A stretch of DNA of 64,000 bases from Mesorhizobium sp. AR02. GTDB taxonomy: Bacteria; Pseudomonadota; Alphaproteobacteria; Rhizobiales; Rhizobiaceae. Of this stretch, positions 16,948-24,403 are shown one piece after another. The stretch is taken from positions 4,236,001 through 4,300,000 of the forward strand of contig NZ_CP080531.1 in the NCBI RefSeq assembly GCF_024746835.1, given 5' to 3'. A model generated the notes under the pieces. That model saw only the letters and a program-made list of their open reading frames with translations. It ran no database searches and was not told the origin of the DNA. The translations under genes were made by a program, and so were the position numbers. Each line of letters starts with the position of its first letter. Position 1 is the stretch's first letter.

Positions 16948-18069
16948 ATGACAGAGCTGACCCTTCCCTTGCGCGGTCTGATTGCGCGCCCGCTTCGCAC
17001 GCTCCTCACGGTTCTCGGCATCGCCTTGGCGGTCGCGGGCTTTGTGGCGCTTACCGGCCTGACTGCCGGCGTCCAGCGCTCGTTCGCATCGGGAATCGAT
17101 GAGAACGGCGCGGACCTGGTGGTGAGCCAGCGCGGCGCGTTCAACCTGGTGAGCAGCACCGTGCCTAGGTCGCTGGGCTCCGGGCTTACCGCGGTGCCAA
17201 ACGTCGAGGCCGTGTCGGGCGTTCTCCTGAACATCACCACCGCCGACGACGATGCGAATATTGTCATGGCGGGCTGGCCCGCCGGCAGCTTCCTGTGGAA
17301 GGATATGCACCTCCTGGCGGGGCGAATCCCTGCACCGGGGGATCAGTGGCCCGTGATCCTAGGCGAGTCGATCGCCACCGCATTGGACAAGCGGGTCGGT
17401 GATACCATCGAACTCCAGTTCCAGCCCTACCAGATTGTCGGCATCGCGTCGTTCTCGTCAGTGCTGAACCAAAACAGCGCGATCGTTCCGCTCGAAGGGC
17501 TGCAGCAACTCCTGTCGCGGGAGGACGTGTTTACCTTGTACGAGGTGAGGTTGAAGCGCCCGCTCGAGAGCAACGACATCGCCGTTGCACGAACCCGGCT
17601 CATCGCGGCCGCACCGGGATTCGCGGTGGGCGACACCGAGCAGTTTGCCAGCAGCATCCGCATCTTCGATCTGCTTCAGGCGATTGCCCGGACAATTTCA
17701 CTGGTTGTCATGGCGATGGCCTCTGTCGCCGTTGCCAATACACTGCTGATGGCGGTGAACGAACGGACGTTCGAGATTGGGGTTCTCGCAGCGCTTGGCT
17801 GGTCTCCGAGGCGGATCCTTCGGCTCATTCTTATCGAAGGCGTGATCATGAGCGCTGCCGGCGGGGTAATCGGGATCATTCTCGGCGCCCTTGCCATGGA
17901 AATGGCGGCGAAGACAAAGTTCGCGGCGGGTCTGATCGTGCCTTACCTGTCGGGCTGGTCGATCGCGCAGGCGCTGATCTTCGTCTTCATTGCAGGGCCC
18001 CTCGGCGCGCTCTACCCGGCCTGGCGCGCCACGCGCCTTCTCCCCGCTGACGCGCTCCGCAGGATCTGA
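16948..18069 (+). CDS. FtsX/MacB-family ABC permease
   Basis: A 373-residue permease with the topology of LolC/MacB: one membrane helix at residues 16-40, a large periplasmic domain (about 45-240, with the MacB-core pattern), then three C-terminal helices (about 245-275, 295-320 and 340-362). FtsX-type permeases transmit force to periplasmic partners instead of opening a plain channel. With the ATPase gene 3 bases upstream and the MlaC-like carrier before that, the set could lift a lipid from the inner membrane and hand it to the carrier. It is the last gene of the polyketide operon. The substrate is inferred. Confidence 0.87.
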   Translation: MTELTLPLRGLIARPLRTLLTVLGIALAVAGFVALTGLTAGVQRSFASGIDENGADLVVSQRGAFNLVSSTVPRSLGSGLTAVPNVEAVSGVLLNITTADDDANIVMAGWPAGSFLWKDMHLLAGRIPAPGDQWPVILGESIATALDKRVGDTIELQFQPYQIVGIASFSSVLNQNSAIVPLEGLQQLLSREDVFTLYEVRLKRPLESNDIAVARTRLIAAAPGFAVGDTEQFASSIRIFDLLQAIARTISLVVMAMASVAVANTLLMAVNERTFEIGVLAALGWSPRRILRLILIEGVIMSAAGGVIGIILGALAMEMAAKTKFAAGLIVPYLSGWSIAQALIFVFIAGPLGALYPAWRATRLLPADALRRI

Positions 18070-18233
18070 CGGGTGGTCGAGTGTTTATCAAACAGGCGGA
18101 TCATGCGGGGGCAGGCTGAAGAGGGACCCGTGGTGACCGGCGATATCTGCTTTCAGGAAAGAGCATGGCAAAGCGGTCGTTCATGTCGCTCCGTCCGTAA
18201 GTCAGCTTTGGGTCATAATCGGAATTCTCGCCG

Positions 18234-18617
18234 CTACTCCTCGTGCCGCTTCTGCGCGATCAGGTCCAGCCGTTCGCGGTCGGCGCTCTCGCGCTCGTCG
18301 CGGTTGCGCACGTCCTTGTAGGCGCGCTCGACCATGTTGGTGCGCGCGCTTGCCGCGGCGATGAGGGCGACTTCTTGTTTGGCACTTTCCAGGCTCTTCT
18401 CCTGGCGCACCACGGCCTGGGCGATGCGGCGATGATAGAGATCGGGGAACAGGCCGGACAGCGAATTGTCCTGGTCGAAATGGCCGATCAATTCCCGGGC
18501 TTCGGCCTCGGCGGCGTTTGCCGCGGCCAGGAAGGTGGCGTGGCGGGTCTCGTGCAGCGCCTTCAGCTGTTCCTGCACCTTGACCAGTTTCTTCAGGCGG
18601 TCCTTGCGGGTGGTCAT
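18234..18617 (-). CDS. FliJ-like flagellar helical protein
   Basis: A 127-residue, almost entirely helical and highly charged protein following fliR, two bases after its stop. Its long coiled coil (about 10-120, rich in Glu, Arg and Ala) and size match FliJ, the stalk protein that links the FliI ATPase ring to FlhA. In Sinorhizobium an uncharacterised gene occupies the same place after fliR. No separate fliJ is seen beside fliI in this window, which makes the assignment attractive, but helical proteins score alike, so it remains a structural guess. Confidence 0.65.
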   Translation of the reverse strand: MTTRKDRLKKLVKVQEQLKALHETRHATFLAAANAAEAEARELIGHFDQDNSLSGLFPDLYHRRIAQAVVRQEKSLESAKQEVALIAAASARTNMVERAYKDVRNRDERESADRERLDLIAQKRHEE

Positions 18618-18619
18618 CG

Positions 18620-19372
18620 CTACCTCGCCAGCGTCAGGTCGACGAAGCCGTCGACGAACAGCGACAGCATGGTGCCGATGGCGAAATAGAAGATGATCAT
18701 GCCGCCGGCGATGACGAAGGGCTGGGAGATGAAATAGATCGGGATCTGCGGGGTCAGCTTGTTGACGAAGCCGATCGTCAGATTGACCAGAATGGCATAG
18801 GCGACGAACGGGCTGCCGAGGCGGATGACCAGAAAGAACGTGTCCGACACGGTGTCGGTGATGTCGACGAGGGCGGTCTGCGGGTTGAAGAAGACGTTGA
18901 CCGGCGCGACGGTGTAGGACGCCACCAGGGCGCGGACGATCTCGTGGTCGAAATCGAAGACGAACAGCATCAACAGCGCCGAGAACGAGATGATGGCGGC
19001 AAGGGCGGCCTGCGGTTCCGGCTCCTCGATCGCCGGTCCGCCCGAGCCGCCATAGCCGATCAGCATGGCAATCGCCGAGCCCATGAAGCGCAGTGCCTCC
19101 ATGTAGAGCCTGGTCATGGCGCCGATCAGCCCGCCGACCAAAAGTTCCGAGATGATCATCGGCACCAGGATCTGCGGGCGCGGATCGACGAAAGGGATGA
19201 TGCGGTCCCACAGGAAGGCGAGCAGGCCGCCGGTGGCGGCGACCGCCACGAACAGCCTGACCTGCACCGGCACGCGGGCGCTGGACAGGCCCGGCATCAG
19301 CATGAAGCAGGCGCCGATGCGGCAGAAGGCGAGGAACGCCGCGATGACGACGCTCTGCGAAAGAACGCTCAC
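18620..19372 (-). CDS. fliR: Flagellar export gate protein FliR
   Basis: A 250-residue inner-membrane protein of the flagellar type III export gate. It has about six hydrophobic helices, and the conserved early region [15 protein letters not shown] and the C-terminal part [20 protein letters not shown] are typical of FliR/SctT. With FliP and FliQ it forms the helical pore through which rod, hook and filament proteins leave. The start is a GTG whose last two bases and following A form the flhA stop (GTGA), so it is coupled to flhA. The FliJ-like gene follows two bases after its stop. Confidence 0.95.
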   Translation of the reverse strand: MSVLSQSVVIAAFLAFCRIGACFMLMPGLSSARVPVQVRLFVAVAATGGLLAFLWDRIIPFVDPRPQILVPMIISELLVGGLIGAMTRLYMEALRFMGSAIAMLIGYGGSGGPAIEEPEPQAALAAIISFSALLMLFVFDFDHEIVRALVASYTVAPVNVFFNPQTALVDITDTVSDTFFLVIRLGSPFVAYAILVNLTIGFVNKLTPQIPIYFISQPFVIAGGMIIFYFAIGTMLSLFVDGFVDLTLAR

Positions 19373-21456
19373 GATATGGTCCCGAGCACCCTGATCTCGA
19401 CGCCCTTGGCGATTTCGACATGGGAGAGCACCGGCAGCGTGGTGAACAGGCGCTCGATGATCATGCGCACATAGGGGCGGGCGTCGGGCGCGGTGACGAG
19501 GACGAAACGCTCGCCGGCTTCGAGGAATTTCTTGATCGCCTTGGTGGCGTCCTGGCCGAATTCCTCGAGCTGGCGCGGATCAATGTCGAACTCGCGCACC
19601 TCGCCCTTGGCGTCGCGCTTGAGGCTCTGGTGGAAGGCAAGGTCCCAGCGGTTGCCAAGACGCAACACCTTGAGCACGCCGCCTTCAGAGAGATCGCCGC
19701 AGATCTGCTGCGCCATGCGGATGCGGACATGCTCGACGATCTGCTCGGTACGGCGCACATGCGGCGCGATCTCGGCGATGGCCTCGATGATCAGGTGCAG
19801 ATTGCGGATCGAGACGCGCTCGGCAAGCAGCAGCTTCAGCACCGCCTGCAGACCGGGATAGGAGATGTGCGTGGTGCAGATCTCGTCGGCGAGCTTGCGA
19901 TACTCCTGGTCCTGGCGCTCGAGCAGCGCCTTCATGTCCTTGTAGGACAGGAGCTGCGGCAGGTTGTTGCGGATCACCTCGGAGAGATGGGTGAGCAGCA
20001 CCGACATGTTGTCGGCAAAGGTGTAGTTCTCGCGCTTCAGATCCTCGGCGAAGGTTTCCATGACGGAATAGGCGCGCATGCCGAAGGCCGGCTCGCGGAT
20101 CTCTTCGCCGGGTATTTCGGGCACGTCGCGGCTGCCGAGCAGCACCATGATCTCGCCGACGCGCATCGAATATTCGGCAACCACCGTGCCATGCACCTTG
20201 ATCTGATAGCTCTTCGGCGGGATGGCGAAATCGTCGGCGACGCGCACTTCCGGCACGACGAAGCCGTATTGCTGGGCGAATTTCTTGCGCATCTTGGCCA
20301 TGCGGAAGACCAGTTCCTGATGCGAGACCAGCAGCCGGGTCGACAGCTGCTTGCCAATCAGGAGTTCGATCTCGGCGGTGGCGAGCGAGGCCTTGACCGA
20401 GTTCTTCTCCTCCTCGACCTTGGTCGCCTTCTCCTGGGTCTTCAACGCTTCGGCCGCGGCGAGGACGCGGTTGGCGCGCATCGGGATGATGTAGCCGAGA
20501 GCGGCCATGCCACCGGCCAGTGCAAAGAAGGGAAACAGCGGCAGGCCGGGCATCAGGCCGAGCAGCACCAGCAGCGCCGCCGCCACGTAAAGCGCGCGCG
20601 GATGGGCGCCGAGCTGGCCGAACACGGCCTGGTTGGTCGAGCCGCGCGTGCCGCCCTTGGACACCAGCAGGCCGGCGGCGAGCGAGACGATCAGCGCCGG
20701 GATCTGGGTGACTAGGCCGTCGCCGACCGACAGCTTGATGAACACGTCGGCGGCCTCGCCCATGCCCATGCCATGCCTGATGTAGCCGATGGCGATGCCG
20801 CCGACGATGTTGATGGCGGTGATGATGAGGCCGGCAATGGCGTCGCCGCGTACGAATTTCGAGGCACCGTCCATCGAGCCGAAGAAGGAGGATTCTTCTT
20901 CCAGCTCGCGGCGGCGCAGCTGCGCGGTCTTGTCGTCGATCATGCCGGCGGAAAGATCGGCGTCGATCGACATCTGCTTGCCGGGGATGGCGTCGAGGGT
21001 GAAGCGGGCGCCGACTTCGGCGATACGGGTGGCGCCCTTGGTGATGACGATGAAGTTCACCACGATCAGGATCATGAAGACGATCAAGCCGATGACGAAA
21101 TCGCTGGCCATCACCAGCTTGGAGAAGCCAGCAATGACGTAGCCGGCGGCGTGCGTGCCCTCATTGCCGTGCGACAGGATCATGCGCGTGGTGGCGATGT
21201 TCAGGGATAGCCGCAGCATCGTGGCGATGAGCAGCACAGTCGGGAACGAGGAGAAATCGAGCGGCCGCTGGATCCACAGCGCCACCATCAGGATCAGCAC
21301 CGAAAGCGCGATCGAGAAGGCGAGGCCGATGTCGATGAGAAAGGCCGGGATCGGCAGGAACAGCACGGCCAGGATGATGACGATGCCGAGCGCGAAGAAG
21401 ACATCGCGGCCGTTCTTGGCCACCGCGCCGGGCTGGATGCTTTCGCTGATCGCCAT
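19369..21456 (-). CDS. flhA: Flagellar export gate protein FlhA
   Basis: A 695-residue protein with eight predicted membrane helices in residues 18-320 and a large cytoplasmic domain that docks export chaperones. The FHIPEP signature is present near 150-172 ([18 protein letters not shown]), as is [11 protein letters not shown] (81-91). FlhA couples the proton gradient to protein export. The start at 21456 gives the expected short N-terminus. In relatives fliQ lies directly upstream; here an unrelated ABM gene is divergent instead and fliQ is about 15 kb away, so flhA must use a promoter in the 117 bases before it. Confidence 0.95.
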   Translation of the reverse strand: MAISESIQPGAVAKNGRDVFFALGIVIILAVLFLPIPAFLIDIGLAFSIALSVLILMVALWIQRPLDFSSFPTVLLIATMLRLSLNIATTRMILSHGNEGTHAAGYVIAGFSKLVMASDFVIGLIVFMILIVVNFIVITKGATRIAEVGARFTLDAIPGKQMSIDADLSAGMIDDKTAQLRRRELEEESSFFGSMDGASKFVRGDAIAGLIITAINIVGGIAIGYIRHGMGMGEAADVFIKLSVGDGLVTQIPALIVSLAAGLLVSKGGTRGSTNQAVFGQLGAHPRALYVAAALLVLLGLMPGLPLFPFFALAGGMAALGYIIPMRANRVLAAAEALKTQEKATKVEEEKNSVKASLATAEIELLIGKQLSTRLLVSHQELVFRMAKMRKKFAQQYGFVVPEVRVADDFAIPPKSYQIKVHGTVVAEYSMRVGEIMVLLGSRDVPEIPGEEIREPAFGMRAYSVMETFAEDLKRENYTFADNMSVLLTHLSEVIRNNLPQLLSYKDMKALLERQDQEYRKLADEICTTHISYPGLQAVLKLLLAERVSIRNLHLIIEAIAEIAPHVRRTEQIVEHVRIRMAQQICGDLSEGGVLKVLRLGNRWDLAFHQSLKRDAKGEVREFDIDPRQLEEFGQDATKAIKKFLEAGERFVLVTAPDARPYVRMIIERLFTTLPVLSHVEIAKGVEIRVLGTIS

Positions 21457-21573
21457 TGAAGTCCTCGAACCATAGACTGCCCGCGCATAGGACAGCCCGG
21501 CGAGGGTAGCTGGCCAAGCTTGCGCGAGGGTGGGAAAGTGGCCGGACCTGATGTCGCGAAGGAAGGGAAACCC

Positions 21574-21873
21574 ATGCTCCTGATCATTGGCACGATCCGT
21601 TTGCCGCCCGACAGATTCGAGGAGGCAAGGCTTGCGATGGAGCGCATGATCTCGGGCAGCCGCGCCGAGGATGGCTGCCTCGAATATTCCTATGCACGGG
21701 ACGTGCTCGACGCGGGGCTGATCCGGGTTACCGAGGCGTGGCGCGACAGGGCCGCGCTCGATGCGCATTTCCGCTCGCCGCACATCGCCGAGTGGCGTTC
21801 AAGCTGGCCGTCGCTTGGCATCGGCGAGCGCAACCTCGTGCTCTACGAGGCAGGTGAGCCCACGCCGACCTGA
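21574..21873 (+). CDS. Antibiotic-biosynthesis-monooxygenase (ABM) domain protein
   Basis: A 99-residue single-domain ABM protein with a dimeric ferredoxin-like fold: strand [10 protein letters not shown], helix [12 protein letters not shown], strand CLEYSYARD, strand [10 protein letters not shown], helix [16 protein letters not shown]. These small proteins include quinol monooxygenases and detoxifying enzymes that need no cofactor. GGAAGGGAAACCC before the ATG at 21574 fixes the start. It is divergent from flhA and convergent with a marR gene, which ends just after it. It may belong to the MarR, epimerase and cupin neighbourhood as a stress-response function. Confidence 0.8.
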   Translation: MLLIIGTIRLPPDRFEEARLAMERMISGSRAEDGCLEYSYARDVLDAGLIRVTEAWRDRAALDAHFRSPHIAEWRSSWPSLGIGERNLVLYEAGEPTPT

Positions 21874-22353
21874 TCAGGACTCGGCTGTGGTGGCCGTGGC
21901 GACGCCGACCAGCCAGCGCCTGACCGCGCGTTCTTCCGCAACCGACAGCCCCTGCGTCAGCTCGCTCTCGATGGCTCTCACGCGCTCGCGACAGGCGCGC
22001 AGCAGGGCGCGGCCGCTGTCGCTGAGATCGATGTGCTGGATGCGGCCATGAACGGCATGCGGTTTGCGCACCAGCGAGCCGGCTCGTTCGAGATTGGCGA
22101 CGATGACGCTGAGCGTTTGTGGGGTGAGCAGCGCCAGCCGGGCAAGGTCGGCATTGGAGAGGCCGGGATAGGCCGCAAGCATGGTCAGCGTGACGAATTG
22201 CGGCTGCGTCACGCCGAGATCGCCCAGCGCCCTGTCCATTCTAAGCCGATGCGCGCCGGCGGCCTGCCGCAGGAGATAGCCGAGATAGCCTTCCTCGCCG
22301 CGTTTGCCTTCGCCGGGAGCCGGAATCGACGGACGCTGATTGGGCTTGCGCAT
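21874..22353 (-). CDS. MarR-family transcriptional regulator
   Basis: A 159-residue winged helix-turn-helix regulator of the MarR family. The DNA-binding part is at about 60-110 (LSNADLARLALLTPQTLSVIVANLE, then the wing RKPHAVHGRIQHIDLS), and helices at both ends form the dimer. MarR proteins usually repress a divergent gene and themselves and let go on binding a phenolic ligand. The divergent neighbour is an epimerase gene, and a 16-base palindrome overlaps the region just upstream of this start, so autorepression is likely. Confidence 0.9.
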   Translation of the reverse strand: MRKPNQRPSIPAPGEGKRGEEGYLGYLLRQAAGAHRLRMDRALGDLGVTQPQFVTLTMLAAYPGLSNADLARLALLTPQTLSVIVANLERAGSLVRKPHAVHGRIQHIDLSDSGRALLRACRERVRAIESELTQGLSVAEERAVRRWLVGVATATTAES

Positions 22354-22355
22354 GA

Positions 22356-22371
22356 TATCAGAGCTCTTATA
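22356..22371. promoter_or_regulatory. Palindromic operator candidate for MarR regulator
   Basis: TATCAGAGCTCTTATA is a 16-base palindrome with one mismatched pair, three bases from the marR start and about 45 bases before the divergent epimerase gene. A second inverted pair, ATATCAG (22355-22361) and CTGATAT (22385-22391), frames the divergent promoter. Size and place fit MarR binding sites. Confidence 0.5.
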
Positions 22372-22415
22372 TGTTGTTCGTGCACTGATATTACGACGAT
22401 GTGGAGTTCATGACG

Positions 22416-23144
22416 ATGGGTCATCGAATTTTTCTTGCCGGCGCCTCGGGCGCCATCGGCCAGCGGCTGATCCCGCAGTTTCTGGCCGCCGGCCATCAGG
22501 TGACCGGCACCACGCGCAATGCGAACAAGGCCGCGACATTGCGCGCCCTCGGGGTCGAGCCGGCGGTCGTGGATGTCTTCGATGCCGAGGCGCTGTCGCG
22601 CGTGATGCTCGCCGCCAAGCCTGACATCGTCGTCCACCAGCTGACCGACCTGCCGCCGGGCCTCGACCCGAGCCGGATGGGCGAGGCCATCGTGCGCAAT
22701 GCCCGTATCCGCGACGAAGGCACGCGCAATCTGGTCGCGGCCGCCGTCGCATCCGGTGTCCGGCGCATGGTGGCGCAAAGCATCGCCTGGGCCTACGCGC
22801 CGGGTCCGGAGCCGCATGCCGAAGCCGACCCGCTGGACGGTGGCGCCAGCGGCAATCGCGGCATCAGCGTCGGCGGTGTCATCGCCTTGGAAAAGGCCGT
22901 TCTCAACGCACCATTCGAGGGTGTCGTCCTGCGCTACGGTCAGCTCTATGGGCCGGGAACGGGAACCGATGCGGCTGCCGGCGCATCGCCGGTGCATGTC
23001 GATGCGGCTGCCTATGCAGCGCTGCTCGCGCTCGACAAGGGTGCGCCCGGAATCTTCAACGTGGCGGAGCCCAACCAGGCGGTCTCGACGCAAAGGGCGG
23101 TCGAGGAGCTGGGTTGGCGCGCCGATTTCCGTTTGCCTGCCTGA
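22416..23144 (+). CDS. NAD-dependent epimerase/dehydratase family protein
   Basis: A 242-residue atypical short-chain dehydrogenase. The Rossmann motif LAGASGAIGQRL lies in the first 17 residues and NARIRDEGTRNLVAAAVASG matches the long helix of the family. The usual YxxxK pair is not obvious: the region VIALEKAV lacks the tyrosine, so it may bind NAD(P) without classic epimerase chemistry. I favour the ATG at 22416, nine bases after GGAG; 22410 is too close to it. It is divergent from marR and followed 16 bases later by a cupin gene, suggesting a MarR-controlled two-gene operon. Confidence 0.8.
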   Translation: MGHRIFLAGASGAIGQRLIPQFLAAGHQVTGTTRNANKAATLRALGVEPAVVDVFDAEALSRVMLAAKPDIVVHQLTDLPPGLDPSRMGEAIVRNARIRDEGTRNLVAAAVASGVRRMVAQSIAWAYAPGPEPHAEADPLDGGASGNRGISVGGVIALEKAVLNAPFEGVVLRYGQLYGPGTGTDAAAGASPVHVDAAAYAALLALDKGAPGIFNVAEPNQAVSTQRAVEELGWRADFRLPA

Positions 23145-23160
23145 ATTCGGAGACATCGAT

Positions 23161-23667
23161 ATGATCGGCAATCAAGCTCGTTTGCGCACCGGCCAATCTC
23201 TTATCGCCGTCAGCGCTGTCGGGGTTCTGTTTGCGCTCACGGCAAAGTGGGCCGGCCCCGATTTCATTGGCGTCGTGCCTGATGGCATGGAAATGCAGAT
23301 GGCAAATGCCGATGCGGACGGTGCCGCCGGGGCACGGCCGAAGACGGTCGTCACGCCGGTCTCCTGTGAGCAACTGCCGAACGTGCCGGGCAAGTCGATC
23401 ACCACGGTGATCGTGGCATTTCCGCCCAACGGCTTTACGCCCCGCCACCGGCATCCGGGCTCGGTCAGCGCCTTCGTCCTCAAAGGCACGCTGCGCTCGC
23501 AGCTCGAAGGCAGCCCGGCCGTCGTCTATACCGAGGGACAGACCTGGTTCGAGCCACCTAGCACGGTCCATCTCTTCGCTGAGAATGCCAGCACCACCGA
23601 GCCCGCCGAACTCCTGGCAACATTCATCGCCGACGACGATTGCGGGCCGCTGACCATACCGGATTGA
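23161..23667 (+). CDS. Cupin-domain protein with N-terminal membrane anchor or signal
   Basis: A 168-residue protein with a hydrophobic N-terminal segment (about 13-33) and a single cupin barrel. The first metal-binding cupin motif is HRHPGSVSAFVLKG; the second is weaker (FEPPSTVHLF). The protein is probably exported or anchored facing the periplasm. GGAG eight bases upstream fixes the start. It follows the epimerase gene by 16 bases. Small anchored cupins of this type often accompany stress or carotenoid-type oxidative genes, but no substrate can be named. Confidence 0.78.
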   Translation: MIGNQARLRTGQSLIAVSAVGVLFALTAKWAGPDFIGVVPDGMEMQMANADADGAAGARPKTVVTPVSCEQLPNVPGKSITTVIVAFPPNGFTPRHRHPGSVSAFVLKGTLRSQLEGSPAVVYTEGQTWFEPPSTVHLFAENASTTEPAELLATFIADDDCGPLTIPD

Positions 23668-23766
23668 CGGCAGAAGCGGTTGCCTCTCGATCGGATGGCA
23701 AAGAAGGCCCAAAGCGCGTCACGTTGAAACGCATTCATGCGACGCACTTCAGGTCCTTGTTTTTAT

Positions 23767-23810
23767 GCATGTCGTTTTCGCAGAACCGAGGTCACTTTTG
23801 GGCGACCTGC
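23767..23810. repeat. Degenerate dispersed palindromic repeat
   Basis: GCATGTCG near 23767 pairs with CGACCTGC near 23803 with one mismatch, around a core ending in CACTTTTGGGCGAC. The right half shares its CACTTTTGGG-type core with the element at 2398-2446, so both appear to be members of one rhizobial mosaic repeat family. The flanking 23714-23766 (starting GCGCGTCACGTTGAAACGC) is probably another module of the same repeat. It lies between the cupin gene and the convergent cysteine-rich gene. Confidence 0.55.
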
Positions 23811-23811
23811 A

Positions 23812-24120
23812 TTAGCAGGCGTTGACCTGTCTGCAGGACCAACCTCCGCCATCGGTATCGTGGCAATCTTCATAGCTGCCGTAACACATGTTTGTTGAGT
23901 TACGGTACCAAGGATAACCGCCAGGACAGCAGACGTCCTGCTGTGCGGTCCGAAGAAGTCCTTCCGTCGGCCGGCTCTGTTTTTCCGTATTGCCTCCCGA
24001 CAAAAGAGACATGGAGTATGAAATATTATGCTTAACTGGCATATCTATGCTTGAGTGGCTTATTGCAGACGAACTCAAAAAAATCGTGGCAAACAGCCAA
24101 TGAAAACAACCCCCGCGCAC
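23812..24120 (-). CDS. Small secreted cysteine-rich protein
   Basis: A 102-residue protein with a likely signal peptide (residues 1-22, hydrophobic core WLFATIFLSSSAIS) and a C-terminal module with six cysteines: CC, then C after 13 residues, C after 6, C after 9 and C as the last residue but none after it. The spacing suggests three disulfides. AAGGAGG precedes a GTG at 24120 by nine bases; an ATG at 24124 with the same site leads to another frame that stops after 30 codons, so either GTG is used or a frameshift exists. Composition is A/T-richer than the neighbours. Function unknown. Confidence 0.55.
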   Translation of the reverse strand: MRGGCFHWLFATIFLSSSAISHSSIDMPVKHNISYSMSLLSGGNTEKQSRPTEGLLRTAQQDVCCPGGYPWYRNSTNMCYGSYEDCHDTDGGGWSCRQVNAC

Positions 24121-24321
24121 TCATGTTCTCCTCCTTGAGGGAAATAGTGACGGGTTAAAATATCACGCTTCAGGCGGTGCGTCGATTTCGCAAGTGAACG
24201 GGGGAAGGAGCATCGCCGCGAATCCGCTGTCGGATTTCAGATGACCGCCTCACTTATGCCTTTTGGGCTCGGGATTGATCGAAAGAAGCCTCTAAACCGT
24301 TCGAGAACGATCCTTACATCG

Positions 24322-24343
24322 GGCAACCGGCATCGCGGTTGCC
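24322..24343. promoter_or_regulatory. Hairpin upstream of ClC channel gene
   Basis: GGCAACCG (24322-24329) and CGGTTGCC (24336-24343) form a perfect eight-base stem with a six-base loop, about 60 bases before the channel start. It may lie in the 5' leader of that message. No T-run follows, so it is not a plain terminator. Confidence 0.4.
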
Positions 24344-24403
24344 ATGCTGTATCGCTGGGCGTATCAGCCTTCCACGTCCCTTTGATATCGGCGAGCCGCC
24401 CCG

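Noticed and set aside
18234..19421. A long minus-strand open frame across fliR and the FliJ-like gene.
   Set aside because: Within fliR it is the shifted frame of a clear FliR protein; only its end, from the ATG at 18617, is the real FliJ-like gene.
22209..23171. A 320-codon minus-strand open frame covering the epimerase gene and part of marR.
   Set aside because: It is antisense to a clear Rossmann protein and lacks any family pattern.
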